This document shows, piece by piece, positions 29,399-41,613 of a DNA stretch of 64,000 nt (the stretch's first letter is position 1; the number at the start of each line of letters is the position of its first letter). Source of the stretch: Tilletia caries (Eukaryota; Basidiomycota; Exobasidiomycetes; Tilletiales; Tilletiaceae); assembly GCA_032718865.1 (NCBI GenBank), contig JALUTQ010000041.1, positions 1,488,001-1,552,000 on the forward strand. Reading direction: 5' to 3'. A program made the translations under genes and the position numbers. A model generated the notes under the pieces. That model was given only the letters and a program-made list of their open reading frames with translations. It ran no database searches and was not told where the DNA came from.

Positions 29399-30106
29399 TC
29401 GTTCGGTAATCGTATGCGTGCATAAAGTAGTCCCTCGTGATTCTTCCGGGAGATCAGCATGCCAGCAGGCAGCAGGCTGTCTACGAGACCACGCCGAGAC
29501 TACGAGCACAACTGCCCACGGCCCCCCGCAGCGTAAAAGGAAGAAAGGAGCGGAAGCAGAACCATGGCTGATGGGCCGCCGGTTGAACTTGTCGACAACT
29601 CTGCGCCTCAGAACGCCCCGCTGCCTCCACCTCCTGCCTCGGGATCGGAAAAAAGTGCCTTCCTCATCTGCCCCGAGGACAGTTCGATTTTATTTATTGA
29701 GGGCCAAGATGGCCGGCAAGCCTCAAAGCACTATCTTACGCCCCGAAACAGGGGGGGCACATGTTATTGAGTGGCTGTCGGTCAGTTGACCACGCGCCAG
29801 CGACTGCTCGACTCTATGGAAAGGATGATTAAAGATTCGACTATGTGCTCCATCCATGAGGGTTCCTGGTCATCATAGTACATCGAAATTCGGAGTGGAA
29901 CATTGGGGGTCAAGCGGTCAAGGTTGAAGGGTATCGTGAATCCGTGGAATAGATCCGAACACGGACAGGTTGAGGACGAGGAGTAGGAATGAGTAAGACG
30001 AGAATCCGGAGGCTTGAGGAACGAGACGGGGAACGATAGTCCGGAAGCTGGAGAAAGAATGGTCCGAGAGACGATGAGAGCAGGCCAGAAGTAGGGGTAA
30101 GGGAAA
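29399..30106. other. Region right of the retrotransposon with one short ORF
   Basis: The only ORF worth naming is 29564-29770 (+), 68 codons, with a good ATG context (AACCATGG). Its product starts 'MADGPPVELVDNSAPQNAP' and is Pro-rich; it has no recognised domain and may be a truncated first exon or chance. The remainder is the 3' flank of the minus-strand gene at 30107. Confidence 0.3.
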
Positions 30107-31976
30107 TCAGGCTGCGTTAACAGCTGGTCCCTCGCCCACAGGAAGCGGTGCAGGAGCCAGAACCGGCGCCGAAGGCGTCGGCGCTGGCGGTGCAGGCGGA
30201 GCCACGACGGGCACAGGTTCCGGCGCCGGCGCGGGCGCCTGAGGCGGTGCATCAGGCACGATCGGCGCATCCCACGCCTTCGGGATGATCGCGACGGGAA
30301 TGATCCAGGTGGCCGAGAGCACGACTCCGTCGCCTTTGTCCATCGACTTGATGGTGCTCCAGGACCAGGCGATGAAGGTGGACAGGTAGCCGGTCAGGGG
30401 CGCAATGGCTTGCAGGACGGTCACGAGGGGGATGAGCTGGGGCGGGATGAGGCCCGTGGGGATATGGGTGATGATGAAGCTGCGAAGGGGGAGGGGAGAA
30501 GTGGGAATCCGTTCAACTTCTTTGACCCCTAAAACTCGAGATTTCGTGAAAGATCCTCACCTGAGGACCGTGCTCAAGATTCTAGCAATGTTCGCCGCCG
30601 TCCCAAACTCGTCATTCAAGCTCTTTATCACAGGCGGAGGCAGGTAAAGTCGGTAACCCCACCAGGTCGCATAGAACGAGATCTTCGTGCGAGACGGGAT
30701 CCAGATCCGCTTCTTGCCCTGGTCCACGGGAGCAGCAGGGGCGGGGAGAGCCTTGTTCGGTTGGTTCTTGCCCAGGTACGGGACCCAGCTTGGCCAGGAC
30801 CAGAGGTTGATGGTGTTGAAGGGATCGGCGAGTGAAGCCGTTTGCATCGAGGAGAAATCGTCCCCTAAGAATGAAGTAGACACGTCAGTGAAGTGATCGG
30901 GCCCAATAGGAGACGAGATAGATAGTGCCAAAAAAAAAACACTTACAAACGTAAGAAGAACCTCCAGCCGCATTCTTTCGGTTTCCAATGATGATGTCCC
31001 TCCCGAGCACGCCGGAGTTACCCTTGAAGAAGTGGGTCTTCTCCAGCACGTTAGTCGGGATGACGACTGACTGGCCCAACTCGACCTTCATGCCAGACAA
31101 GTCCAGCTCAACCGCACCACCACCCGCCGCGGCAGACGCCTCGCCAGCGGGCGTGGCAGTGGTCTTCTTGAACGAGGGTAAGTCACACGTCAACATGAGC
31201 CCAGTCCAGAGACCGTCGTCGCCGTCGAGGTTGTTGGTGCCGGGACGTTGGATCATCATACTGCCGTCGTCATCGCCGCCGCCGCCGCTCTGTGCTCCGA
31301 CAGCCAGATTGGTAGGGATCTGAGTCCATCCAGCGCCAACAGGAAGACTCTCCAGTGCGGCCCACACGCTCTGGTGACCCTCCGCCGCGTCCGCCGCCGG
31401 GTCCTCGGAGGAGACAGTCACCGCGTCACTCGGCGCAGCGTCGCCGTTCATGACCTTGGCGTCTCCGATGTAACCCACCAGGTCGGAGTTGTCCATCTCA
31501 CTGAAGAAGGGCGGGCCGGGACGGAGCATCGAGGCGATCTTCTTGGCGAGGCCGAGAGCTTCCGGGGCGGGAACGACAGCGGGAGCCTGTTCGTGCACTT
31601 TCTTCTCCTCCACCTGCGAGACGACTTCGGCCACGTCTTCTGCGTCCGGCTCGATCGCAGCCGTCTCGACTTGCTCCTCGTCGTCCTTAGGGGCAGCGAC
31701 CTCAGAGACCTCCTCCTCGGCCACTTCGGCCACTTCGGCCGGTTCACCGCCGGCCTGCAGGAGCGAGCTCAGCGTCGAAGGAGCCGCATCAGTCGGAAGA
31801 CCAGTCTCTTGAGCCTCGCTACCGCAATCAGTAGATTCAATGATGGCGGAAGTGCGAATGCGCGACACAGGCGAAAGGAATGCCGATGTCGTCTTGACGT
31901 CCTCAACGAGCTCGGGCTCGACGGGAGCGGGAGCTGCCGCCGCAGTAGTAACCTTCTTTTTGCCGAATCCTTTCAT
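30107..31976 (-). CDS. Hypothetical protein with hydrophobic C-terminal helices
   Basis: Three exons, 30947-31976, 30561-30864 and 30107-30479, 568 codons, all GT-AG (GTAAGT, GTGAGG donors) and in frame. The N-terminus 'MKGFGKKKVTTAAAAPAP' is followed by 130 acidic, Ala/Glu/Val-rich residues. The middle domain includes 'GLWTGLMLTCDLPSFKK' and 'GVLGRDIIIGNRKNAAGG'. The C-terminal part is aromatic and hydrophobic ('SFYATWWGYRLYLPPPV', 'FIAWSWSTIKSMDKGDGVVL'), with possible amphipathic or membrane helices. It ends in a Pro/Ala-rich tail. The well-behaved exon structure supports a real gene; I do not recognise the family. Confidence 0.7.
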
Positions 31977-32247
31977 AGCGAAGAGAGAGTAAGTTAGGGA
32001 AAGGGGGGAGAGGGATTAGGGGTTATTAGAGGGGGTTAGGGGGAGAAGGTGGTGGTATACCTGTGCGAGAAAGGAGAGAAGGTCAACCAGATCCAGCTGG
32101 AAATTCGCGAAGTGTGGGGGGCCCAAGCTCGGAGCGTTTCACTAAGTCAGGGGCTACGGCACGGATATCACGGAGGCCCTCTTCCATCGGCCTTGTCGGC
32201 CCGAGACTGCAAATCAAGATTTCCAAGAGGGTTAGTTTGCGGGTTCA

Positions 32248-35200
32248 TCACGAAGCATTCTGCCCAAAAGGTCGATCCAACCTCCCACCCCTCGGCACAA
32301 GCATAGGCTTCCCCGCCTTCCTCCTCCCGCCCGCCCCCCACCGCCTCTGCAAAAACGCAGTCATGAACTCATGCAGTTCCCTAAAGGCGCCCCTCATCGA
32401 GATCCCATGGTCCGAATCCGTAAAATGCCGGAACTCGTACCGCCTGATCTGCGCGGCGGTGAGGGAGTCGAGGAGGTGGTAGATGTTGGTCGGGTGGACG
32501 TTGTCGTCGGCGCTGCCGGAGGCGAGGAAGAAGTCGGTGTGGCGGAAGCCGTCGGTTATGTGTACTGCGCTCGACTCGTACCCGGTCGGGTTCAGGGCGG
32601 GCGTCTTCATGTAGCGCTCCGTGTAGACTGTGAAATATACAAGCGTGATGTCAGCATCGCCATCATTACTGTAGGGCTAGAGACTGATGAGCCTCAGGAC
32701 GTACTGGTATCATCTGATGAGGAGAAGGTATGGGACAATCGCGGGGAGGACAACTGTTCAGAACTCCACACCAACAAAAAAAAAAAAGAAGGCCGCTGCA
32801 TACACTCACAAAACTCCCACTTCGACACTGGAGCCACAGCCATCCCGAGACTGAAGACACCCGAGTCCCGCTCGAGCACTTTCGAAGCTGCCAAAACCGA
32901 GACGAAGGAGGTAGTAAGGTTCAAATGCGCCCCCCCCCCGTCAGTCTCCCAAGTCAATCCACCCTCTTTCCGAGGGACCATCCCAAGACTCGCTTCTCAA
33001 GAAAAGAACTCACTCAGATAACCACCATAAGACCACCCCCGAACCCCAATCCGCTTCTCATCAACATAAGCCAACTTCCCAATCTTCCTCGCCGCCTCCA
33101 CAACATCAGCAGCCTCCACCCCGCCCAACGCACCCGTAACCGCCGACCGATGGCCGAAACCCTGGAAACCCGTACCACGCCCGTCGAGGGTGATCACAAG
33201 GTAGCCTAGGGTGGAAGATAGGTAGGCGTGCCAGTCCGGCCGCGCGAAGGAGGCGTCGACGCTTTGGCTGTTCGGGCCGCCGTAGATGTAGATCAGGACG
33301 GGGTATCGCGTCCGACCCGAGGCGTCGAAGTCATGCGGTCTGAACTCGCGCGCGGACACGTTCACCTTCACCATCTCCACCTTCTCCACCTTCTTGTCGT
33401 TCGAATCCTTGCGCCGCCGCTTCTCCGACTCGATCTCGATGGTGTAGAACAACGAGGACGGACGGAGGTACATGCTCATCACCCGCTTCAGGAACGAGTT
33501 ATCCTCCAGCACGAGCTCGAACGACTTCTTGTCCCTTTCCGAGCCGAGGCCCAGTACCCGCTGCGTAGGCACACCCGGACCGTTCTCGTACAGGGTATAA
33601 TACGCGCCCTTGGGATCGAAACTGGCATCGAAAAAGCCAGGCTTGCTCACGTCCGTAAGCGCCTTCGGCATCCCGATCGCCGTCCCCGCGGGCAAGGGCG
33701 TAAGCGAAACCTCAAACAAATGCCGCTGCGAAGCCGTAGGGTACGCAGCAGTGAAGTACACCTTCCCGCGCTTATCGTCCACAAACTTGATCTTGTCGAC
33801 CTCCCATTTGCCCGCGGTGAGGAACTGCGGTCGGAAACTGGCCGAAGGGTCGAAGAGGGCGATGTGTCGGAATCCGTCCGGGGAGGGGGCCAGGTCGATA
33901 TACCGCGCCGAGCCATTCCGGTCGTTGAGCGGTCGGACCGTTTGATAGGGTTCGATCCAGCCCCCGACGCCCGCATCGCCATCCTGACCCTGGTCCCTGT
34001 CCGCATCTTCACTCCTAACCACCTCCCCGACAACCTCCCTCTCCTTATACTCCCCCGCGCCCATCGTCGTGGTAGAACCCTGTCCGAGATCAAAGACGAC
34101 GGCCCGCATCTTGTCGCTGACCCGGTTCGACTCCTTGATGAGCACCTCCGTCGGGGTGAGCCAGACGACTTCTATGACGAGGCGGGAATGGAGCGCTTCC
34201 GGGCCCGCGGCAAGAGCGGCGTCGACAACTGCAAGGGAGGCCGCGGTCCCAGCGAAGGAAGAAGTCTTCTTCGTCTGAGCCGGACTGACAAGAACACGCT
34301 TGGCAGCTTGGACCTGCTGCCAACTCGGCTCCTTCCCATCCCCGACCTTCCTCAGCATCTCGAGATCGACCGAATGCACACTAACGACCGGATTCGCAAA
34401 CCCAGGTTTGGGATACTTCATCTGCACCTTCCCCGGGTACGGCTCCGTCTTCCCCGCCTTCTCGGCATCCGGGTTATAAATCGGATACTCATACACGGGA
34501 ACCTCGCGCTCGTCAAAACGGAGGTAGGCAAGATGGGTGCCCGTCGGACTGGGCCAGAGCGCAAAGTCCGAGCCGAACACTTCCTCCTCGTACACCCAGT
34601 CGGGAACGCCGTTGAAGATGCTCGCTGCGCCGTCGGAGGTGACCCGGATTGGTTTTGAGGTTGGGGTCAGGCTTACGTAGAGGTCGTTCTTGTGGACGAA
34701 GGCCAGGGCTGGGCCGGGTGCTTGGACGGGGTCGTTGAAGGAGGGTGCGCCGTTGGGTAAGGGGATCCAGCGCGCGTAGGCGATTGTGGGGCCTGTGTCG
34801 GGGAAGCCGTCTGGTGCTTGGAGCGGGTAGGTCTTCCGGGCTAGAATGTCGTGTAGATAGACGTAGGAGTGACCGGAATGGCGCCATTGCTATATGGATA
34901 TATGAAGAGTTGTGAGAGGTTGATTACTATATGTCCAAAGCAGGGTGGGGGGGAACACACCTTGACTCGACCAGAGAAGAACATGACCCACCGCATATTG
35001 GGTGAAAAGCTGAACGTAGACCAATACAACTTATTACCTCGCTCCTACAGTCAGAAAGGGTGGGAAAATTCGGGGTCAGTTTTGCCGATCCATGCGCAGA
35101 GAGAGGGTGTAGAGATCCAACATACATCAGTCACATCGTCGCCTTGTACAAAGAGCGACCTTCCTCCGCCAACAGCGACTTTGCCGACACCTGTCCTGTT

Positions 35201-36299
35201 CAGCCGTGCGTGGGTGACGTCTTCGAGGATGATGTCCCTGGTAGCTGGGTCGACGTGGGAGAAGACGCCTTCGTCCGGGTCTAGGGTATGGACAGAGAGA
35301 GAGATCAAATATTGGGATATGGTCCTGCTGTATATGTACTGCCAGGAGAGAGAGACAGAGAGACGTACCTTCGGGAACCCACACGAGATCACTCCTCGCC
35401 GCATAAAAGGTATTATCAAACACAGAGTCCATGTCCAACGGTCTCAAATGCCCTCCCGACCCACCCCCACCCGCGTTCCCCAGCTCAGGCGCGCCCGGAA
35501 TCCCATCCGGAATAACAGAGATATTAAGCGCCTGAGCAGCAGAAGCCGCGTCCGCCCACCCAGGAACGTAAAAATGCGTCTGAAAACCCGCACCCTTCGC
35601 CCGACCCAACCCCCACCCCCCCGCCTGCGTATCAGCCGAAGCACCATACTTGGACGCCGAGGGCAAGTTCCCCGTCAACATCCCAACCTCCGGGATCGCC
35701 GGTGCGTGATTCTCGCCGAAGAAGGCGGCAGAGGCGGAGGCGGACTCGGCGCCGAGGGTCATGTTGAAGAGGGTTGTATTCTTGATGCCTGGGATGGAGG
35801 CGAGGACGTCCCCGATGGGCGTGGAGGCGAAGGGGGAGGAGGAGAGCCATTGGAGTAAAGGGATGAGGATGAGGGCGCCTGCAATTATGGTGAGAACGAT
35901 GACGGGACCGCGGAGAGTTGTGAAGATGCGTGCGAAGATGCTGCGACGGGCGAAGGGGGAGCTTGATGTTGATGTTTTGGATCGCTGTTTTTGGATGAAG
36001 GCGACGTCGTCTGCGAGTGCTTCTGGATCTTCGAGGTCGAGGTCATCAGCGTAGTCGTCGTGCTGCTGCCCGTCTGGTCTTGGAGGTGGATATCCGCCGC
36101 TGCCGCCGTCAGATGCTGCTGCTGCTGCTGCTGCTGTGCGGGATGTGTTATGGCCGTCGTCGGTGTCGTCGTCGCGGTAGGGGGCATCGGCCTCGGCATC
36201 GCCAGCGCGGGTGAGGGACGAGGCTGTGCTGACACTGAGCCGACTGGCGCTGTACTCTTCTGTGCCCGCCGGGGCCGGGGGATCCGCTGCGTGCGCCAT
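32248..36299 (-). CDS. Dipeptidyl aminopeptidase, DPP4/Ste13-Dap2 family, type II membrane protein
   Basis: Six exons: 35369-36299, 35126-35280, 34961-35044, 33014-34889, 32810-32887 and 32248-32627. The sum is 3504 nt, 1167 codons, with all phases closing. The order is an Ala/Asp-rich cytoplasmic tail, a transmembrane segment near residue 130-150 ('GPVIVLTIIAGALILIPLLQ'), the beta-propeller ('YVYLHDILARKTYPL', 'YEEEVFGSDFALWPSP') and the alpha/beta-hydrolase domain. The catalytic Ser is in 'GWSYGGYL', the Asp in 'GSADDNVH' and the His in 'DSDHGISM'. It removes X-Pro/X-Ala dipeptides, in yeast relatives in the Golgi (Ste13) or vacuole (Dap2). Around 'SKWEFFYTERYM' two to three residues usually present (YDSV) are missing, so exon 5 or 6 may be off by a few codons. 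Its promoter is divided from its divergent neighbour by transposons. Confidence 0.88.
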
Positions 36300-36393
36300 G
36301 CTGCTGCGTGTGTGTCAGTGAGTGTATGGCTGTCTCTCGTCTCCCTCTCCGGCTCGAAACTGGAATTATTGAATCCGGGGACTATCACAGGGG

Positions 36394-36399
36394 AACCGA
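36394..36399. repeat. TSD AACCGA of element Y (second copy 37970-37975)
   Basis: The six bases before element Y are repeated directly after it. Confidence 0.75.
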
Positions 36400-37969
36400 T
36401 ATGGAACGCCGTTAGCGTCAGGCTTGCGAAAATCGCGTTCGACGAAATCCAATCGACTCCGACGAGCTCACCACGACTTGCACAGGCGGCACCAACATCA
36501 TTCATGGCCGCATCAACAAACGAAACGCAATGGAAACCATCTCAGCAGCTCTGCTCTGCTCTGACGTGCGCGCGCTGACTTCCTCTTCTAACCCTTGATG
36601 TTGTGCATGTTCTCAGGTGCTGACAACTCCTTTCCATCATCATGCTCTCTCTGTGAATAGCGAACCTGCCTCTCCAGTCCCCACTGCTGATCCATCTCTC
36701 ACACGCTTCCCACAGATCCCTATCCGTGTCCCTAGAGCGCGCATCATCCACGGACCACGCAAAGGCATGATTGAACGACTTCCTACGCGTACAGGTCAGA
36801 CAACCCCCTCGCATGCAGCAATCTCCAGGGTCGCAAGAAGCTGCTGGATGGCACAATCTCTCCTCTATCTCCTCCTCTTCCTTCCTCGGACCAGCGCGCC
36901 ATCCGCAAGATGTAACAGACTGCAATCAAGCACATGAGTTGGCGACTACGCATTGTCGGGCGAAGCGGTGAAGGGACAAGCTGTCAGCGTCGGGTTCTCC
37001 ACTTCTCCCTCACACTCACCGCAAGTCGCAACCCATCCCACCCGCCTCTTCCAGCAGCGGACCATCACTGTCATGACCAGGCACATACCCCCTCTGTCTG
37101 CCTCCATGCGCTGCCCATTACGCATGACTGCCCACTTGCTCCCCTCAGAATTCTGCTGCTGCTCCTGTCACCTCACTAGTCACTGCCGGCTGCTTATGTA
37201 ATCACACCTCGGTTGGAGAACATACATACACAGCATCATTGGTTCATGGTCCAAACCGAGCCCCAGCAGTCGAATCACAACGCGTTGCTCATGGGAACAG
37301 CTGCGCTTACGTTGCGGAAGCGCCCTTGAGACAGAGCAGATATGGATGTAGAAGGATCTAAGACAAGAGAGAAGGGACCGCGAGTCGCGACAGAGAAGCG
37401 CACCGACGCACCGTCCGGGGGCGAGAGAGAGGCGCGCACCGAAGGAGAGGGAGAGAGAGATGGGCGACGCAGCAGAGAAGGACATTGTCCGCGAGAGCGA
37501 TAAGGGCGCGCAGGAGAGAAGCGCATGGAGAGGGATCTGTGGGAAAGTGAAAGAGAGAGTAGAGTACATCAGCTGCTGCATGAAGCTCCTGCGACCCAGC
37601 AACCGACAGCATGAACTCACCATCTACTTGTGCAATGCGCAGGTAACAGAGCCGTCCGTTGCCGCATTGGTATGACCCTGGTGTCTGCGGTGTGGAATAG
37701 CGAACAGGGGAGAAGTGTGAGCTGCAGGACGGTAAACGCTTCTAGAGGTCAGCGGTCAAGAGCGGGCCACCACGGGAGTGCAGAGAGAGAGCTCCATCAG
37801 CGCAGCTGTTCCCAGCCAGTGATAAGCGGAACTGTTTTCATGATGATCAGGTGTGAGATTAGGAGTCAGTGAGGCGGTGGAAGTCATGAGCGTCGTGGTG
37901 AGCTCGTCGGAGTCGATTGGATTTCGTCGAACGCGATTTTCGCAAGCCTGACGCTAACGGCGTTCCATA
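36400..37969. mobile_element. Non-autonomous TIR DNA transposon (element Y)
   Basis: 1570 bp with 78-bp perfect terminal inverted repeats (36400-36477 and 37892-37969), starting TATGGAACGCCGTTAGCGTC, flanked by the 6-bp duplication AACCGA. The interior has no long ORF with transposase motifs, so it would have been mobilised in trans. Perfect TIRs suggest recent activity. The 6-bp TSD and 5'-TAT ends would fit an IS3EU-like superfamily, but this is only inference. Confidence 0.8.
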
Positions 37970-37977
37970 AACCGACG

Positions 37978-39123
37978 TATGGAGCGCCGAAGTGATCACC
38001 TTTTTGATTTGATTTCTGATCTTGATTCTTGACCACCACACCCACCACACCACACACCCATGTACACACCCACACACACAAAGACACCTTTCTCTTCCTT
38101 GGGGCGATCACGAGAGAGAGGGACAACGTCAGGCTACAGTTTGCGCATCCGTGTACCGGTAACGTGCTTGCGCTGACGTACTCTCGCCTTTCCTCTCACT
38201 GACCCTTCTTTCCCTCCTTCCACTCCTCCTTCGCTTTTCTTTTCCTCTTCTCTCCTCCACAGCAGCGCTCTCAGCCCTGTGCTCTCGTCTTCCCGCCTTC
38301 CGCTGCTGCTCTTGCGCTCCGACTCCCGCCACCGCTGCCTTTTCTGCGCTCGGTCTCATGCCCGCCTCGACCGCTGCCACTGCTGCCCATCTTGCCGCTG
38401 CCGCTCACCCGCTCCAGGCCCGTGCACCGATCGCGCGGTCGGTCTTATCCGCCGTCGCCCGTCGGTGCTCTGCCACTGTCCTGCTCTTCCGGTCAGTTAC
38501 GCATTGTCATTTCGAGTGGGCCTTGCTGACAAGAGGATCAATATCATCGATACGCGTATGCATTTTTGATTTCCTCAGCCTGTACAGCGCCAGAGCAGCA
38601 GTCCCACGTCACACAAGCTTTGGAAGCACGAGCTCAGCTGTATGAGCATGTCCTATGCGCGCCTGGGCGAGGATGTGGGCAACTGGGGGTAGGCCGAGAC
38701 AAAGCCTAGAGAGGGACGGGAAGGTTGGACAGAAGTTCCTGTCAGCATACTGATGCAACCACATGTGTGGCAAGCCGCAAGGAGATACATACTCAGTTGG
38801 ATGTGCTTTGCGTCAGCAGCAGATATTTCCGAAGGAGCTGTAGAGAATGAGTGGACTGTGGAAGATGAGTGGGGAAAGGATAAGGGAGGAGGTCAGCGAC
38901 GGGCGCTTCCACTAGTGAGCCGTCAGTACGCGAAACGAGGCGGAGCGCAGGGGCTCTGAGGAAGTAGCAGGGGACCCCATGTATGCGCGAGGTGTTTCGG
39001 TAGCTGTTCTATATGTGACTTGTGTGTGTGGGTGTGTACATGGGTGTGTGGTGTGGTGGGTGTGGTGGTCAAGAATCAAGATCAGAAATCTAATCAAAAA
39101 GGTGATCACTTCGGCGCTCCATA
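37978..39123. mobile_element. Non-autonomous TIR DNA transposon (element X), related to Y
   Basis: 1146 bp with 104-bp TIRs (37978-38081 and 39020-39123) differing at one position. The ends read TATGGAGCGCCG, matching Y at 11 of the first 12 bases; the rest differs. The inner part of the TIRs is a (CACAC)-rich tract. The duplication is CCGACG (37972-37977, and 41877-41882 after the later Mutator insertion). No transposase ORF is seen inside. Confidence 0.78.
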
Positions 39124-39302
39124 CCGGGAACGGCTGCGGGCACAACCCTTAATAGCTATGCGCACAACTAATAGCTATGCGCACAACTAATAGCTATGCG
39201 CACAACCTTCTCACAGTCGCAACGCGCACCTCTGTCTGCGCGTCTTGTACTGTCTTTAATACACACACCTACCTTTCCTCTCGACTTCTTCGCAAATCGA
39301 AT

Positions 39303-41613
39303 ATGCCGCTACAGCCCCCTCCTGAAGCTGCATTTGACACCAAGAGCTCGGCCATCGCGTACGCCCAGATCTGGGGTGGAGCGGAAGGCTATGCTGTGGT
39401 CACCACTTCGTCTGCCAAGGGAGGCCGATACGTCTACTTGGGCTGCGACAAGGGAGGGAAATACAAGAACTGCCGTGGTCTTAACGAAGAAAATCGCCAG
39501 CGCAAGTCTGCAACGTCAAAGGTCGGCTGCTTCTTCAAGCTACGCCTGAAGAATGAGAACGATGGCCTCTGGCACCTAGTTGTCGTCAACGCACATCACA
39601 ATGATCATGAGGTATCTACCAATATCATTGCTCATCCTATTCTGCGTCGACTGGACGCCGTGGCAAAGGAATACGTGCTCGAGCTTTCGCAACACAACAC
39701 TCGCCCTGCCCAAATCGTTGCTCTGTTGGCTCAGCGTGAAGAACCCATCGTGGTGCGGCCTAAAGACGTCAGCAATTTTTATTCAGCAGCATCGCAGGGA
39801 GCACCTTGGCGGGCGTGCTCCTGCTGAGGCTCTAATGGAATGGCTCAAGGAGAAGAACTGGCCGCATCGTGCTCAATTTCATTTCGTCGATGCACACACG
39901 CAGCGGCTTGGCGGCCTCATCTTCGCCCACCCGCGGTGTCTCGAGCTCCTTGCCAGGTTCTACACAGTTCTCATAATCGACGCGACGTACAGCACGAATC
40001 AGCACAAAATGCCATTGCTTCATTTCGTCGGATTGACGAGCAGCAACAGAACTTTTACGGCTGCCTTGGGATTCCTTGAAGATGAAACAACTGCAACCTA
40101 CCAATGGGCGTTGGAAACTCTGCATCAGCTCGTTCCTAGCTGGAAACCGGGCGTGGTGGTTACGGACCACGATGCGGCCTTGACATCCGCAATTTCATCT
40201 CATCTTCCCACCTCGGTCGCGCACATCCTCTGTCAGTGGCATGTTCGGCAAAACGTGGAGAAGTTTGCCCGCTCGCGTCTGCAAAATGAAGACGAATACC
40301 AATCCCTCCTGTCCGACTTTGACGAGCTCAAGATGTCCCGGACTTGTGAGGAGCTTGTCGCCTCATTTCAGCAGTTTACGGAACAGTGGTCGCATCAGCC
40401 AGACTTGGTCACGTACGAGGTGGAGGACGAAAGTCTTCGAACGCACCTCAATTTTACTTAGTGTTTACACTCAAATCGCTCCTTCGGAGCTCTCAAAGGA
40501 AGTCCACAACCAATACAACAACTTGCGAGCGGAAAGCTGGAAATCATACAGCGTGTACTTGAGCAACTTTTGTTCTTAAGTTGTCGGACCGGTTTCTGTC
40601 TGGGAAAAAGACGACTCTCAATAGGGTAGGAGCAAAATGAAATCACTTAATAATTTACTAATTGAATAAAATCTCGGATTTTCACACTTTGCTCACGTAC
40701 CCATTCGCAGACAAAAAGCAGTCAGCTCTGAAGAGCAAAAAGGTGCCTATTCGTGTGTTCTATGCTTACCACCTTTCAGCTCACAAGTTGTTTGACTGGT
40801 TGTGGACTTCAATTGAGAGCCAAGTTTGAAGATTCTGAGTGTAAACATGAAGTATTTCAGAAATCATTCGAAGACTTTCGTCCTCCACCTCGTATGTGGA
40901 TGGGAAGCTGACCCACGAACACTTGTGGGTCAATGCATACATCGACCGCCATCCGCATATGGGAACCAGGACCACTTCTCGCGCGGAGGGCGGTCACGCG
41001 ACGCTGAAGGCGTTCTTGCACTCGAGGCAGGGCAGTCTTCAGACCGTATCCCTGGCGACGGCAAACCACTTTACGACGCAGCACATTCAAATCGAGTCAG
41101 ACCTTCAGGCGGATCGTAGCAAAGTGGCCTTGAATATTCTGGGTGATCCCTTTTTCATTCAGCTAGTCCGGAATGTGTCGCGGTATGCTTTGGACCTCAT
41201 AAAGAAACAAAGACGAGATGAGCCGCAGACCCAACGCCGCGCTCGAATGCAACTGTGTCATCCGGGCGACGCTCGGCCTGCCCTGCATGCACAACCTCGC
41301 CTCATTTCGGTCAGCAGGCAGGCCTATCCCGCTGGAAAGCGTTCATCCTCAATGGCGAACCGCAGCAGGATTGACCGGAGAGCGAACTCCCAGAGTCCTC
41401 GACCCTCTCAGGCCTCGCAATCAAACCCAGCCATCAACGGGTCAGTTGGCAACGGGTCGTTTGCGCACAGCCAACGAGGCGGCTAGTGTCGCACATCGTC
41501 AATCAGTCAGGCGATGTCGCAACTGCCATCAGCCGGGTCATACTTCCAACCGATGCTCTCAACCCTGTGGACGCTGCGGCGGTGCTCATTCGGTCGGCCA
41601 ATGCCTCCAGTAA
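39303..41613 (+). pseudogene. MULE transposase (FAR1-type DNA binding, MULE DDE, SWIM and CCHC), degenerate
   Basis: The ATG at 39303 opens a frame with a FAR1/WRKY-GCM1-like zinc domain ('YLGCDKGGKYKNCRG', 'KVGCFFKLRL', 'HHNDHE'). The frame shifts near 39790-39830. The MULE domain continues in the next frame: 'FYTVLIIDATYSTN' (Asp), 'GVVVTDHDAALTS' (Asp), 'CQWHVRQNVEKF'. It is interrupted at 40416 by a 477-bp MITE and resumes at 40893 with 'DGKLTHEHLWVNAYIDRHPH' and 'TTSRAEGGHATLK'. Another frame change near 41215 leads to a SWIM motif (CNC...CMH) and a CCHC knuckle (CRNCHQPGHTSNRC) ending at 41613. At least two frame breaks plus the insertion make it non-functional. Confidence 0.75.
40416..40892. 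mobile_element. 477-bp MITE inserted in the MULE transposase (TA duplication)
   Basis: The ends are inverted repeats starting CGAGGTGGAGGACGAAAGTC, perfect for 26 bp and recognisable, imperfectly, for about 120 bp. TA is duplicated on both sides (40414-40415, 40893-40894), and removing the insert restores the transposase codons across the junction. TA duplication fits a Tc1/mariner-type non-autonomous element. The interior is AT-rich with no ORF. Confidence 0.8.

Noticed and set aside
33228..34658. A 476-codon plus-strand ORF
   Set aside because: It lies antisense to the DPP4-like gene, which has clear family motifs; the antisense product is Arg/Pro/His-rich, typical of a shadow in GC-rich DNA.
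36400..39123. Genes inside elements Y and X
   Set aside because: Several ORFs of 60-130 codons exist, but all are low-complexity (Arg, Ser, Cys-rich) and overlap on both strands; none has transposase motifs.
39177..39302. Transposase start at the upstream in-frame codon ('MRTTNSYAHN')
   Set aside because: These residues are encoded by the terminal 19-bp repeats of the MULE; the ATG at 39303 directly precedes the conserved domain.
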